The position numbers were made by a program, and so were the translations under genes. Positions 8,778 to 19,516 of a stretch of DNA of 31,530 bases are shown here, piece after piece; the stretch's first letter is position 1; the number at the start of each line of letters is the position of its first letter. The notes under the pieces were generated by a model that saw only the letters and a program-made list of their open reading frames with translations, was not told the origin of the DNA and did not search any database. The stretch is taken from assembly GCF_000330505.1 (NCBI RefSeq), contig NW_004443692.1:490541-522070 (forward strand), in the 5' to 3' direction. Origin of the DNA: Entamoeba invadens IP1. Its lineage: Eukaryota; Evosea; Mastigamoebida; Endamoebidae.

Positions 8778-9687
8778 AGTTAATTCTTCATACCGTATAT
8801 ATAAAAAATAATACTTATTCCCAAAAAGGTGTATCTTTTTATCTTTTTAATTAACTTTGTTTTTATTACAGTTAATTGGACTTATTGTTCATTGTTATAG
8901 TTTTTTTAAATTATAATATAATATTTGTCCAAACATACTCCGTAGCTTTTGCGTTTTTTTTAAAACCCCAGTCTTTTTTCAAGCTTTTTTACCAAAAATG
9001 CATTTCTCTTTACCAACTTATTTTTCTCAATGTAAATAAACTAAAATTGGAGGTGTTTTTGTAAAATAATAAATGTTACGAAAAAAATATTATAAATCTT
9101 TCAATTTTTGGTTATGGTTTTGTTCAAAATGCCGAATTTAAAAACAAAACCTTGGAAGAAAAAACAACTATTTTTATCTTTTCAAATTGATAAGTTTGTT
9201 ATTAAAATAATATAATAAAATTTATAAATATATTTGTTTCAAAAAGTGTTTAGTTATATTTATATTACATATCAATTAATCATATATCAATTAAAAATAA
9301 TTAATATTGAAAATAAATATATTATATTATATTATATTTTCATTCAATTAAGTTAACAACAAAATAAATTTTAATTTGTCTTGAAATAATATTAATATTA
9401 ATATAGTGTTAAATATAATTAAACATAAATAATTAAAAAGTGAAATAAATTAAAATTACATTTATTTAAACAAATTAACAATAATAATTAAACATTCAGA
9501 ATTAATAATAATTAACAAATTAAAATATAGTAATTATAATTTAGACGATTATTTTAATAATAATCATTCATTGTGTTAATAATTATTACAAATAATTATT
9601 CAAATAAAATAAAATATATTATTAGATATATCTCTATTTCAAACAATAAAAATATAAATAAAATTTAATTTATTGAGGTGTTTTATA
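8778..9687. other. AT-rich region without recognisable features
   Basis: About 0.9 kb of very AT-rich DNA between the pogo-like element and the 3' end of the hAT transposase. A 62-codon frame at 8876-9064 has no recognisable content. Terminal inverted repeats for the neighbouring hAT element were sought here and not found. Confidence 0.5.
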
Positions 9688-12600
9688 TCAATTGTCGAAA
9701 TTGGTCTTGAAATCAAAAATCATTCTGTGATTCAAATTACGGTAATATAGTTTTGCAAACACACCATCAATATCCAAATTCAAATGAAGAGCATGTTTCA
9801 CTTGTTAAAAAAATCTTTCAACAGAAACCGAAGTAGAAAAAGTAGTAAGTAAAATATTTACTATTTCTACAAGTTTTGGATAATCTTTCTTCTCCATAAA
9901 AGGATAAACATCCAAAAGGTTATAACTTCTTACATATCCTGTTTTTTGATCAATTCAATGTCAAATTTTGTCCTTAAGTAATTACCTTTTGATTCTGATT
10001 TGATCAAATCCAAATTACTTTCAATAAGAGATTCCAATTTTTCAAGTTCTTCTTTAGTATCTTCAAATCCTTTGGGTATTGTAAAGTCACTTTTTTCTTC
10101 AAGTGTGTCATCAATAATTTATTGATAATTTCATCTGGTTTGTAAAACATGTACATGAGCCCTTCAATGTTAAAGTCGGTATTATCAATTCCTATTAAAT
10201 TATTACCATTGATTAGTTCAATATCATTCTTTGGTAATTCTCCGAACATTTCACCGAGGATATTGTTCACTTCATTCTCGTCAATACAATGTTCAACTTC
10301 TTCAATTTCTTCAGAAGTGGTTTCAACAACATCTTCACTATCAACCCCGATTCTGTTTTCATCATCATCCATTGAATTATTTGTACTGTTAACCAAATAA
10401 TCTGGCAAATTGGAACACTTTTTCAAAACATCAACAAATTGTCTGATATCTTCAGAAGATGAAATCGTGTTGAATCTGATATCAAAAGATTGAATAACAG
10501 TTTGTAATAAACACTGTAAAAAAACCAAGTCAACTTCAGTGTTTGGGGTGTTACAATTCGAGTCATTACCCAAGAAATACAAATCTGAATAATCACTTTT
10601 TCGCACATTATTCAAAACATTGATCAGATACATTCGGAATAATTGAACTCGCTCCCAAAATACAAATATAAATGATTTTTCTTCTTGGAATACAGCGCAA
10701 AGACTTTTCACAAGATACTTAACATCATGCAAAGCTTTGAAATGCATAAGTGTTTTATCTTTATCCAATTCAAATGTTTGTATTATTGGGTAAAGATTTG
10801 TTTTTTTAACAAAGATCTTTTTCATGTATGCAATCATATCACTGTGTGCTTTTGGTTGTTGTTGATACAACAAAATCAGACCATAATTTTCTTCGATATC
10901 TCTGATATTTTTTACAATCTCAAGCCATCGAGTCCTTGATGCCACACCAAGTGGAGGAGTTTCATACTCTCTAAACAAATAAATCTTTTCAGAGTATCAC
11001 TTTGACAGAAATAAGTAACAAAAGCAGTCATAATTGCAGTCTGATTCATTTGGTTGCTATCTTCCGCAATTAAATTTACTCTGTGTCCAAAACAACTGAC
11101 ACTTTTTAAAGTTCGAGACACTATGCTTCCTTCAATGGTTTTGAGTTTTGCTTTTTTGACCAGATTGTAAAATTCAACAAATAGACCAACGTTTTTAGAT
11201 GTATTAGAACTTGTTGAATCGAACACCAAAGAAATGATCAAGTGAATTGGAAATTCTATATTTAGTAATCTTGTGAATAACCAATTGGCCATTGCTACTC
11301 CACTTTTTGAATGGTTGTATTTTTCTAGGAAAAGTGGACAACATTTAATCACCTCACCAGTTGAATAACGCATTAAAACACCCATAATATCTTGACCTTT
11401 TTTAGACAAAGAATCAATTTCAATCGTTGCGCATATTCCTTTTCTGACTTCTTTGAGATCTCTTTCTCTGCGCATTTCGTTGTATTCATTCATTATTTTA
11501 CAAACAGTAGAAGGACTTATTGACACCTTTTCGAAATTTTCAGGATTCATACAAAAAACCAATCTTTGATAATACTTAAGAACATCTGCAACTCCGTTCA
11601 TTTGAGACTCTGAATAATTTAGATCAATAAAAGTCGATGAAATCATAAAGGTTAATAACATCTTTTTCAATACATGGAGTGATGATTTTCTTTTTGGTTT
11701 GTTTTTTCCTTTTGCTGTTCTTCTTTCGTCTCTTAATTTTTCCATTATTTCATATTTTTTAAACAAATAATCACACAAAACTAAAAAGCGTTGTTTTGAT
11801 GTACTTCCACTCTCTGCAACAAATTCTCTAATGTTGAAAAATAACAACTTTTTGTCCCATTTGTTTAAACTTTTCTTTGTGATTTCATTGAAGAAGTTGT
11901 TGTTGAATATGTCGGTTTTATTTTTTATCGTTTTTTCATCTTCTCTTTCCTCCTTTTCATCATTTTCATTTTGGTCAATATAATCATTATTTGTATCTTC
12001 AAATTCGTTATCACTTTCTTCATCTGAGTTTTGTTCTAATGACATATTTTCAGTGTCAGATGAAAGAGTTATATTATCGTTGAAGTTGTTATAATCACTT
12101 TGTTGTAGTAAAGTATTTGTGATTGGGTTGTTTTCAATAGTTTTATTGGATGGTGTTTGTACTTGTTCTTGTACACTTTGTATGACTGATTGTCCTAAGA
12201 TAACACGTTCGTTTTGGATCTGGTGTTCTTGCATTGCTCGATTTCTAAGAGGGTTGGGAGTTTCGAAAGTAAATGGCAAATCTAAAACAGGAACGAAAGC
12301 AGGAGTGGTTAAGTTCCCACTCTTTTCCACTTCATCATGCGGTCGGATACCCTTTAGATTCCCATTACTTTCTATTCCTCCACTCCTCTGTGACTCTTCT
12401 TCTTCTTCGTTTTCTAACATCATAGTAGTTTTTCCAAATGTGTTACTGACATTATTCTCAACACTGAAAAATGATGGAAGACATTGAACAGGAACAAAAG
12501 CTGAAGGTATTGCGTTTTGTATATTTGCATCTTCCATTTGCATAGATTGTTCACTTTGTTCAAATGTGCCATTTTTACTTGTTATTATAAACGTATCAAT

Positions 12601-12982
12601 AACTGTTGTCGTGTTTCTTCTTGGTCTTTTTTTTTGGGGGGGGGGTGGTTTTTGAGTTTCAATTTTTTAACCAACTCATCTTTGTCTAATATACAACTAA
12701 TTTCAACAAACGAATTTTGAACCGTTGTTTTATTTCCAGTAATTAAAAAATTTGAATATTGTTTTTTAATTAAATCCAAATTGGGATCATTATCGGCCAA
12801 ATTTTCGGGAAATTTAAAGCTATGGGTCGAATAATGGCGGTATAGCGAACCGGGTGCATACCATTTATTGTGGGTAAAACAATAAAACTTTGTTTCAAAA
12901 CCATTTTCTTTTGCTTTAAAAAACCCCTTAAAAACCAAAATTCACAAAATTCAAATTTAACGTTGTTGTGTATAAGTTCCAT
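9688..12982 (-). pseudogene. hAT-superfamily transposase, multiply frameshifted
   Basis: The N-terminus near 12982-12860 has a Cys/His patch (KFYCFTHNKWYAPGSLYRH followed by YSTH), possibly a BED-like finger. An acidic Asn/Asp-rich linker follows (12540-11930). The catalytic region (about 11760-10910) holds ATIEIDSLSKKGQDIMGVL and LVFDSTSSNTSKNVGLF, then SCFGHRVNLIAEDS, equivalent to the C-x-x-H-R-L-N-L motif of hAT enzymes. After a shift near 10985-11000 comes GVASRTRWLEIVKNI, the hAT T-R-W motif. The last part (about 9880-9690) reads DYPKLVEIVNILLTTFSTSVS then VERFF, the hAT C-terminal dimerisation block. Breaks lie near 12930, at 12627-12645, and near 10990, 10115 and 9945, with an in-frame TAA after VERFF. 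No flanking TIR was recognised. The enzyme would mediate cut-and-paste transposition with 8-bp target duplications. Confidence 0.85.
12627..12645. other. T9/G10 homopolymer run that breaks the hAT reading frame
   Basis: On the plus strand nine T are followed by ten G. The hAT frame upstream (to position 12646) and downstream (from about 12626) are both open but differ by one base; one additional base in the run would join them. It is either a collapsed homopolymer in the assembly or a real slippage mutation. Confidence 0.7.
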
Positions 12983-13291
12983 TTTTTGTTTTTTGAGTTC
13001 TATTTTTTAATTATTTTTAGGTTTTTTACGATTGTTTGTTATAGAACTTAAAATAATCTATTAATATACTACATACGCTATATTTACTATAATTTAACTA
13101 TAAAAAAATATAAAAGCATTAAATATTTTTATAATAGTTGTAATAAAAAACTTTAATAAAACATAAAATTCATTAAGCTTTGACAATACAAGGTGAAAAA
13201 ATATCGAGACATAGAATAGCAGCTAGAACCATAGTCGATAAGTGAGCCACTTGAATAACCCGATTAAGGCTTAAAAGACTTGGCCGATACA

Positions 13292-13583
13292 ATGGAAAGC
13301 CTCATAATAAATACAAAGGACAAAATCCACGACGACATATAAAGACTGTCTGACGCTGCTAAAGTCGCTTTACAGTTTGATGACATGTCGGATATTATTA
13401 GTATGGACGCGATCTTGGGTAAAATAAAAGACAACCTGACGTTAAAACAAACAACAATTTACAGTCTAAATTCTATAGTGTTGCTGATATGATTGAACAA
13501 AAACAGTAAAAGAGTCTCGAGTTTCATTTAAACACGACTTTAAGAATTCAACAAGTTGCAGAATTAGATGTTCTGATGATTTG
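13292..13583 (+). pseudogene. Decayed coding remnant, unknown family
   Basis: A GC-richer island in AT-rich surroundings. From ATG 13292 the frame reads MESLIINTKDKIHDDI, then a TAA, then continues RLSDAAKVALQFDDMSDI and ISMDAILGKIKDNLTLKQ before a TGA near 13486. A shifted frame continues with SLEFHLNTTLRIQQVAEL to a TGA at about 13583. Codon texture is protein-like and the predicted peptides are amphipathic and helical. I cannot assign a family. Two stops and one shift indicate a dead gene or gene fragment. Confidence 0.45.
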
Positions 13584-14015
13584 AAGAGATAATAACTTTA
13601 AGAAGTTTGTTAAGAACGCAACAAATACACATATTCTTCGCATTATTTGGATGTGTGAAATCAGGCAGACATAAAAGTATCCGCTTCGATGTTATTCATA
13701 TTCGAATTTTTAAGCTAAGACTGGTTTAATTTTACAGTTTTTTACTATTTTATTTGAATTGTCATAAAACATATTTTGAATAATCTTGTTATTATTAATC
13801 ATTTCCCAAAAACTCATTTTGTATACTTTTTAAGTGTTAAAAATCCACATTTTTGGTAATAAAAATTCTTTTGAACACTTAAAGTTTTAATTATAATAAA
13901 TATTAATTGTTTTAACTATATCAAGTCAGAATTATTTTAAGTAAACTATATAATAACTATTGAATTGCTAAACTTTATTCAAAATGTATCATAATAAACG
14001 ATACAAATATCATTA

Positions 14016-14454
14016 TAGCTGTTGGGCGACTTTACAGTCCCTTTGAAAATCGCCGACTTTTTAGTGGTCTTAAAAGTTGTTGACCTAAATATTTAGTTAA
14101 ATAACTATTCAAAATACCATTTATCATGTAAAAGATATTCAAAAAATAAACCATATAAATTTAATATAATTATTATTAAAAAATAAAATGAAACAATACC
14201 GTCCCAATTATATCTTCTCAAATCATTTTTTAAATTATATTTATATGATTATAATATAACAAATTATAACAACTATTGTGTTTTTACACATTTTTGAGAC
14301 TATAATTAATATAATATAATTTATTAAAGTTAATAGTTATTTAGTTCTAAATAAAGTCTTTTTGAACTAAAGAAGTCACTTCAAAAGTCGGCGACTTTTA
14401 AAGGGACTCAAAAAGGCGCCGACTTCTCAGTAATATCATAAGTCGCCGAACAGC
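14016..14454. mobile_element. Non-autonomous TIR element (MITE) with GGCGACTT-rich ends
   Basis: A ~439-bp element without coding capacity. The left end begins TAGCTGTTGGGCGACTT and continues AGTCCCTTTGAAAATCGCCGACTTTT. The right end, reverse-complemented, begins GCTGTTCGGCGACTT and later has AGTCCCTTTAAAAGTCGCCGACTTTT. The right arm carries an extra ~30-bp segment with another GTCGGCGCC copy. CATTA occurs directly at both flanks (14011-14015 and 14455-14459), a possible 5-bp target duplication. Confidence 0.65.
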
Positions 14455-14657
14455 CATTAGAGAAATTTAATATAATCATCACCTGTTAGTCAATAAACAC
14501 ATAATTGAATTGTTAGAATCATACAAATGTTGGTATTCAAATAGTATAACATCATTACCACAATGATGACTTACAAAAATGCTTTTAATATTATTATTTC
14601 TTTTTTGTTATTTACTTTGGTACTTGAAAATTTCATTCTCCTCTACTAAGTATATAC

Positions 14658-14729
14658 ATGTATTTCAAATTCAACGTTTTTAAGCTCATTAAGTATATTA
14701 TTGATACGTATATCACCGTTTTATGTCCG
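14658..14729 (+). CDS. Possible 5' end of a gene interrupted by the assembly gap
   Basis: A frame from ATG 14658 (MYFKFNVFKLIKYIIDTY...) runs into the N gap. It is hydrophobic and AT-rich and could easily be chance. It is noted only because the sequence on the other side of the gap looks coding. Confidence 0.15.
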
Positions 14730-14829
14730 NNNNNNNNNNNNNNNNNNNNNNNNNNNNNNNNNNNNNNNNNNNNNNNNNNNNNNNNNNNNNNNNNNNNNNN
14801 NNNNNNNNNNNNNNNNNNNNNNNNNNNNN
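14730..14829. other. Assembly gap of exactly 100 N
   Basis: Exactly 100 N, the usual placeholder for a gap of unknown size. Distances across it are not reliable, and it may hide repeat or coding sequence. Confidence 0.99.
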
Positions 14830-14976
14830 TTTTTGTTATTCGAGGCTGTTAAAACGAAAAACGACAATTTTGTTCTACAAAATCTTTTGAGTTCAAGTCA
14901 ACAGATTGCGTTAAGAGGAACAATGGCGTTTTTATATACTTTTTATGAGGGTTTTGTTTTTTCCTTTTCTAATTGA
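14830..14976 (+). CDS. C-terminal fragment of an unknown protein, 5' part lost in the gap
   Basis: Immediately after the gap a frame reads LLFEAVKTKNDNFVLQNLL, then SSSQQIALRGTMAFLYTFYE and a hydrophobic tail before the TGA at 14974-14976. Base composition is less AT-rich than the surroundings, and the peptide looks protein-like. No family is recognised. It could equally be a transposon remnant. Confidence 0.3.
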   Translation, partial: FLLFEAVKTKNDNFVLQNLLSSSQQIALRGTMAFLYTFYEGFVFSFSN

Positions 14977-16964
14977 AAAACAAACGTTTTTAAATTTATT
15001 GTTATTACAAAAAGACAAATTCTAAATTATAGTTTTGAATATCCAAAAATTATTTTATCAAGTAAAAATGTGTTTTGATATTGTCAAAATGTGAATAAAT
15101 GTACCAATAATTGATATTGCTTTATTCGTTACATCAATTTATGAAATATAATTTTATTGAACAGTCCATATCTCTGCCAAAATATGAACACATTATAACA
15201 ATAAAATTTTGCTTAATATCGTATTGTCGTTAAAGATTAAAAATTATAAATAAAAAATCGTTTTCATAATTTTAATTACCAAATAATCACTTAATAATAT
15301 AATTTCATTCTGATGTATAAAATGTATTCATTAGTTGCTTTCACAATGATTTGTTATTTGAAAAATCATTACTCAATGTCTTGTTTATGTTTTATGAAAG
15401 TCGTTGATTTTTCGATTAAAAAAATCCAAAGAAAGAATCTAACCCGTCACACCGTGACACAAAAAATGGTTTAAAAACAAAATGAATAAACAATATAATT
15501 ATGTATTTAATACCTTTATTTGTATTATATAAACCGTGCAGTAAATACTTGACATGTTGGTTGTATGATCACTGGCTATTTTGATTGTTGAATGATGTGA
15601 AAATACAATCACAATTCACATCAAATAAATCAAACAATGAACTATTATTTTAGTATAAAGATAATTAAAATATAATAAACAACAAACAAGTGAAATAGTT
15701 AAATAACGTGTATTTTTAATTAACATCAACATATCAATAATTTATAATAAAACAACAATAAATTATAATTTATTTTTTCTGAGTGTGAAACTATTTTTTA
15801 ATAATTATTATCATATAATTAAACTAGTCAATTAATTATGGATAATTTTATTATAAATTATCATTATTTTAAAAGGGTTAATACACTAGAACCCCAAACA
15901 ACTTAATTCTTTCATTTCAACAAATTATTTAAATTTTAAAATGGTGTGATTAAATTATCGACCATTTGAAAAACCCATGCTCGTTAACCGTTTGTTATCA
16001 TCAAATTGATTTATATTTTATAAATTTATCAATATGATATGTTTATAACGTGTTTTTGTTTTTTGTTTATGTTTATTGTATTGCAGTTTGTGTTGTTATA
16101 ATAATTTCGAAGTTGAAACATTTATTCGATCTTTATAATTCGAGTTGATATTTATGTGTGTTTTTGTATTATTATTATGTTTAAATTTATTGATTATAAT
16201 GGTAATTTGAGTTTATTTAATTGGAGTTAATAATTTGAATATTCACAACAAAAATTAACGACTAGATGAGCAGAAATCAAATTTCATATTATGGTGTCCA
16301 AAAGGTGGACTATTCATTCAAATTTTCGATGTTTTAATTTATTCGTTTTTGTTATTATGTTTTGATGTATTGTTTAGTATTATAAGTTATAAATTGTTAA
16401 TATCAATAAAATAAAAACCAATATCTAGTTTGAGTTGTTTGGAATGTTCCGTTTAACGAATTTACCCTTGTTTTTATTGATAGCCATAATATATAACATT
16501 TTTACAAAGTAAATTATTTTTTATGTTTTACAGGCAACAATAACATTATTTTTTGCCCAATAACAATTCGCAGTAATATTTCACGCCGCAGTGATTTTTC
16601 ACGGTACTCTAGTATAAAAAATGTATTAAAAATAATAACACATTAAATAAAAATAATACCAATATAAGATTTAAAATATGTACCAATAAATAATTAGTTT
16701 TATTATTATCTTTTTTTATTAACACATTTTTTTTTATTTTTTATATATTATAATAAATTAAATTATAATAATTAAATATATTATATTTATAACATTTTCG
16801 TTAATTAAATCAATCAATATTTATCTATAAGTTTTTAAAATTATATTTAATGATTAAAAAATATATAAATTAATAGTTTTTTTGAATGTGTTTTTTTGTA
16901 GATTCATTTAACTATTTATTAATAGTTGTTATTAATTTTTATATAGTTATTTTATTTGGATATT
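14977..16964. other. AT-rich region with scattered small inverted or tandem motifs
   Basis: About 2 kb with no supported gene. It contains a short hairpin GTCACACCGTGAC (near 15446-15458) and an 18-bp tandem duplication at 16569-16604. A weak pair of opposed ends, ACACTAGAACCCC near 15885 and the reverse complement of CTAGAGTACCG near 16611, might delimit a degenerate MITE, but the match is too poor to call. Confidence 0.35.
16569..16604. repeat. 18-bp tandem duplication
   Basis: CGCAGTAATATTTCACGC is followed directly by CGCAGTGATTTTTCACGG, with three mismatches. It is GC-richer than its surroundings and sits just inside a CTAG palindrome. It resembles the subterminal repeats of a DNA transposon end. 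Confidence 0.55.
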
Positions 16965-17863
16965 CAGTATAGTCCGGGTTTAATTAAATAATCGGGTTTA
17001 ATTCATTCAAAAATAATTAAACCCGAAGTGAGAAAAAAAATAAAAACAACACTTTTGAGTTTTATTATCATAGTCTTGTTTTTTGTTTAAATTTACGTGA
17101 AATAATTGGGGTTTTACCCAAATTAATCTGAATATTTGTTTTTGAATAAAAATGCATTATTTTTGTATCTGGACTATTTTTCGGTACTATAATAATATAA
17201 ATTACTTATTATAAAATAATAAATAAATAAAAAAACATAATATACTCTAGTTTTTATTCATTTCATTTATTTAAACAGACTTGTTTCACCACCACCTTAA
17301 CAAAGTATTTGCCGCGAGTGTTTTTTAAAGGAATTCCATCTTTAAGTCACCGTTAGTGCGTCCCCATGTCACCGACTTTCCTCCTCCGTACTGTTTGGAC
17401 GCTGATGTGGTTCCCTTTTCAAACGGGGCGTTCATTGGGATCTGTGCTAAGGAGGACATTGAGAGTATGTGGAACGGGTGCACAAACAGGCCGCCTGTGC
17501 CTTCTTTTTGATTATCGTCTCACTCGGTTTTCACTGTTTCGGAGTAAATTATCGACACATTTTTAATTCGGGAACCAGACCAATTATTATCCCAAGCTCC
17601 CATTTACTATAATTTTAATTAATATATTATATTAAATAGTTAAAAAACTTTATTTTTAGAAACGATGAAAAAGCCTTTACCATCATCATTTGTTTTTGAT
17701 TGAATCAAATAATTATTAAAATATTATAACTATGAAACTACCGAAAGTTAATTCCATCAATTATTTTTGATTTAAAAATCATTAAAAAAATTTTTTTGAA
17801 AAAAGTGGAATTAAACCCGATAATTCCAAAATATTTTAAGTGAATTAAACCCGGATTATACCG
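16965..17863. mobile_element. TIR element (~0.9 kb) carrying a coding fragment
   Basis: The left end reads CAGTATAGTCCGGGTTTAAT. The right end, reverse-complemented, reads CGGTATAATCCGGGTTTAAT (three mismatches). Each arm repeats CGGGTTTAATTC internally: near 16991 on the left, and near 17814 (reverse orientation) on the right. The left arm also contains an inverted AATTAAACCCG copy near 17015. The CAGTATA-type tip resembles Tc1/mariner ends, but a clear TA duplication is not seen. The interior holds a GC-richer fragment (17285-17511) unlike a DDE transposase. Confidence 0.65.
17285..17511 (+). pseudogene. Coding fragment of unknown origin inside the TIR element
   Basis: A frame from 17285 reads FTTTLTKYLPRVFFKGIPSL. 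It then gives way (around 17330-17341) to a second frame reading KSPLVRPHVTDFPPPYCL, DADVVPFSNGAFIGICAKED and IESMWNGCTNRPPVPSF, and ends at the TGA at 17509-17511. The segment is markedly GC-richer than its surroundings and looks like part of a real protein. I do not recognise the family, and it has no DDE motif. Being enclosed by TIRs, it may be a host-gene fragment captured by a non-autonomous transposon. The minus strand is also open over part of this stretch, so strand assignment is not certain. Confidence 0.45.
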
Positions 17864-17939
17864 TATGTGTTATTAATATTCTTTTTTATTTTTAGATATT
17901 GTTGTACTATTTTTACTAGTATATAAATAAATATATTTA

Positions 17940-19075
17940 CAGTGGCAATATTTAAGTACTTAATTTGGAATAAACCCACATAAGTGAGTAAATTTTGGTT
18001 TTATTTTTGGAAATAACAAAAAATTTAAAAAAACTGTAATTATGTTATAAGACAAAAACATTTTAATAATAACAAATTATTTTTTATTAAAAATAACATT
18101 TTTATAACATTTTTATAACAAAAAAACAAAAAAGAAAAAATAATCAATTAAAATTTATTCCATGACATTTGCAAAAACTTGGGCTATATGTTGATTTGTT
18201 CTGGTGAAGATTTTATGATTTTTTAAGTCCTTTTCAAGTTTAAACACTGTTTTTAATGCTTTGAGTGGAAAACTTGTCGAATCCAGAATCTATTTGGTAT
18301 TAGAACAAAAAGTGTACGATTTTTTCATTTTTGTGTAAAAAACCACATTTTACTATTTACACAAAATGTAACTTATTTTTTGATCCAAATGTTTCTTTAA
18401 AACAGTTTTCGACAAAAGCTCAAAAGTTTAATTTAAAAATACCGACTTTGAAGTTTATAAAATTAAAAAATAATCAATTCAATCTCAATCCAAAAAATTC
18501 AATTCTTTGTATTATCCCGTTTTTTCTCTTATTGTTCCTTAAATGTCATTTATTTGTCATTGTTTTTGTTTGAATTCTCGTTTATTTCAATTCATTTGTT
18601 ATGTTTTTTTATATTTCTATCATCTTCTTTTGAGTCTTAACAACAACTGTTATGAAATATTTTTTTAATGTTATTTGTTAAAAAATAATCATTGAAATAA
18701 TGTGCACAAAAAAGACCACAAATCCAATCCGGCTTTTATTTTCAAGCTAGTCCATTGTGTTCATTATTGTTCTTTTTTCACTTTTTGAACCTTTTTTGAG
18801 CTTCTTTTTGTTAAAAGAAAATACTTTTCAAAACCAATTTTGTAAAAAACAAAAGCTTTATTTTAAGTTTATTTTAATTAAAATAAAAAACCATTTCAAA
18901 TATTTTTTTTCTTCTCGAGCAAAAATGACTTTTTTCTCAAAAAACAAAGAAAAGACCCAATCAAACCCATTTTTCTATTTATAAAGAATGGTACTTAAGT
19001 TTTTTCTATTTTTGCTTAAAGTTCAACCAAAGTTTCACAAAATTTACTCACTTAAGTGGGTTTATACCACCACTG
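17940..19075. mobile_element. Tc1/mariner-type non-autonomous or decayed element, CAGTGG ends and TA duplication
   Basis: The element starts CAGTGG at 17940 and ends CCACTG at 19075, flanked by TA on both sides (17938-17939 and 19076-19077). Inside the tips, both arms share ATAAACCCAC, then one variable base, then TAAGTGAGTAAATTTTG. The left arm has about 20 extra bases between the tip and this block. The 1.1-kb interior is AT-rich with no transposase I can follow, only short hydrophobic frames, so it is non-autonomous or eroded. Confidence 0.7.
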
Positions 19076-19171
19076 TACTAGTAGTATTATAAATATATAA
19101 TACTACTATATTTATTATATATTTAATTATTATTTTAAAAAAATTAAATTATACTTTAAATTTTTATTATT

Positions 19172-19357
19172 AATACACTGAAAAAAAAGAAAACGTCAAA
19201 ATTTCGATTTAAAAGATAATTTTATTATTTTTAAGATTGAGGTTTTGTATATATTCAAGTTTCATCTAATAATATTTCCCGTTACTATACAACATAAATA
19301 TCTGTTATAGTCGTATTTTTTGCCGTTTTGGTTTTATTTTTTAGACAACAGTGTATT
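19172..19357. repeat. Short inverted-repeat pair TAATACACTG ... CAGTGTATTA
   Basis: A perfect 10-bp inverted pair about 170 bp apart. The left arm continues with A-rich sequence; the right arm (reverse complement) continues TTGTCTAAAAAATAAAAC. It could be a tiny mariner-type MITE, but beyond the first 10 bp the arms agree only in A-richness. Confidence 0.3.
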
Positions 19358-19516
19358 ATTTCTGTTAAGAACCGGGGGTTTCAGTTGTAATAATTTTTAA
19401 TGTATTTTTTGTCTTTTTGGTATAAAGGTGTTTATGCTTGTTGGTTAAACCAATTAATAATTTAGTGTTATTTTGTTCATTTTGGATAACTTTTCATTTT
19501 TTATAGTTAAATAATA

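Noticed and set aside
12119..12487. 122-codon plus-strand Ser/Leu-rich frame
   Set aside because: Antisense to the acidic, Asn-rich linker of the hAT transposase.
14658..14976. Frames spanning the N gap
   Set aside because: Translation through N is meaningless; only the parts on either side were considered.
15880..16620. Possible 730-bp MITE between ACACTAGAACCCC and CTCTAGTATA
   Set aside because: The inverted ends match only in part and no clear duplication is present.
17282..17530. Minus-strand open stretch in the TIR element (IPMNAPFEKGTTSASKQ-like)
   Set aside because: It is also open and cannot be excluded, but the plus strand continues further and looks more protein-like. Left as an alternative rather than a second gene.
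17366..17566. 66-codon plus-strand frame in the TIR element
   Set aside because: The codon-level texture is better in the frame that reads DFPPPYCLDADVV and GAFIGICAKED; this frame is an Arg/Leu-rich shadow.
18331..18984. Two hydrophobic Phe/Lys-rich frames (80 and 75 codons) inside the CAGTGG element
   Set aside because: Composition is what random AT-rich DNA gives; no transposase motif.
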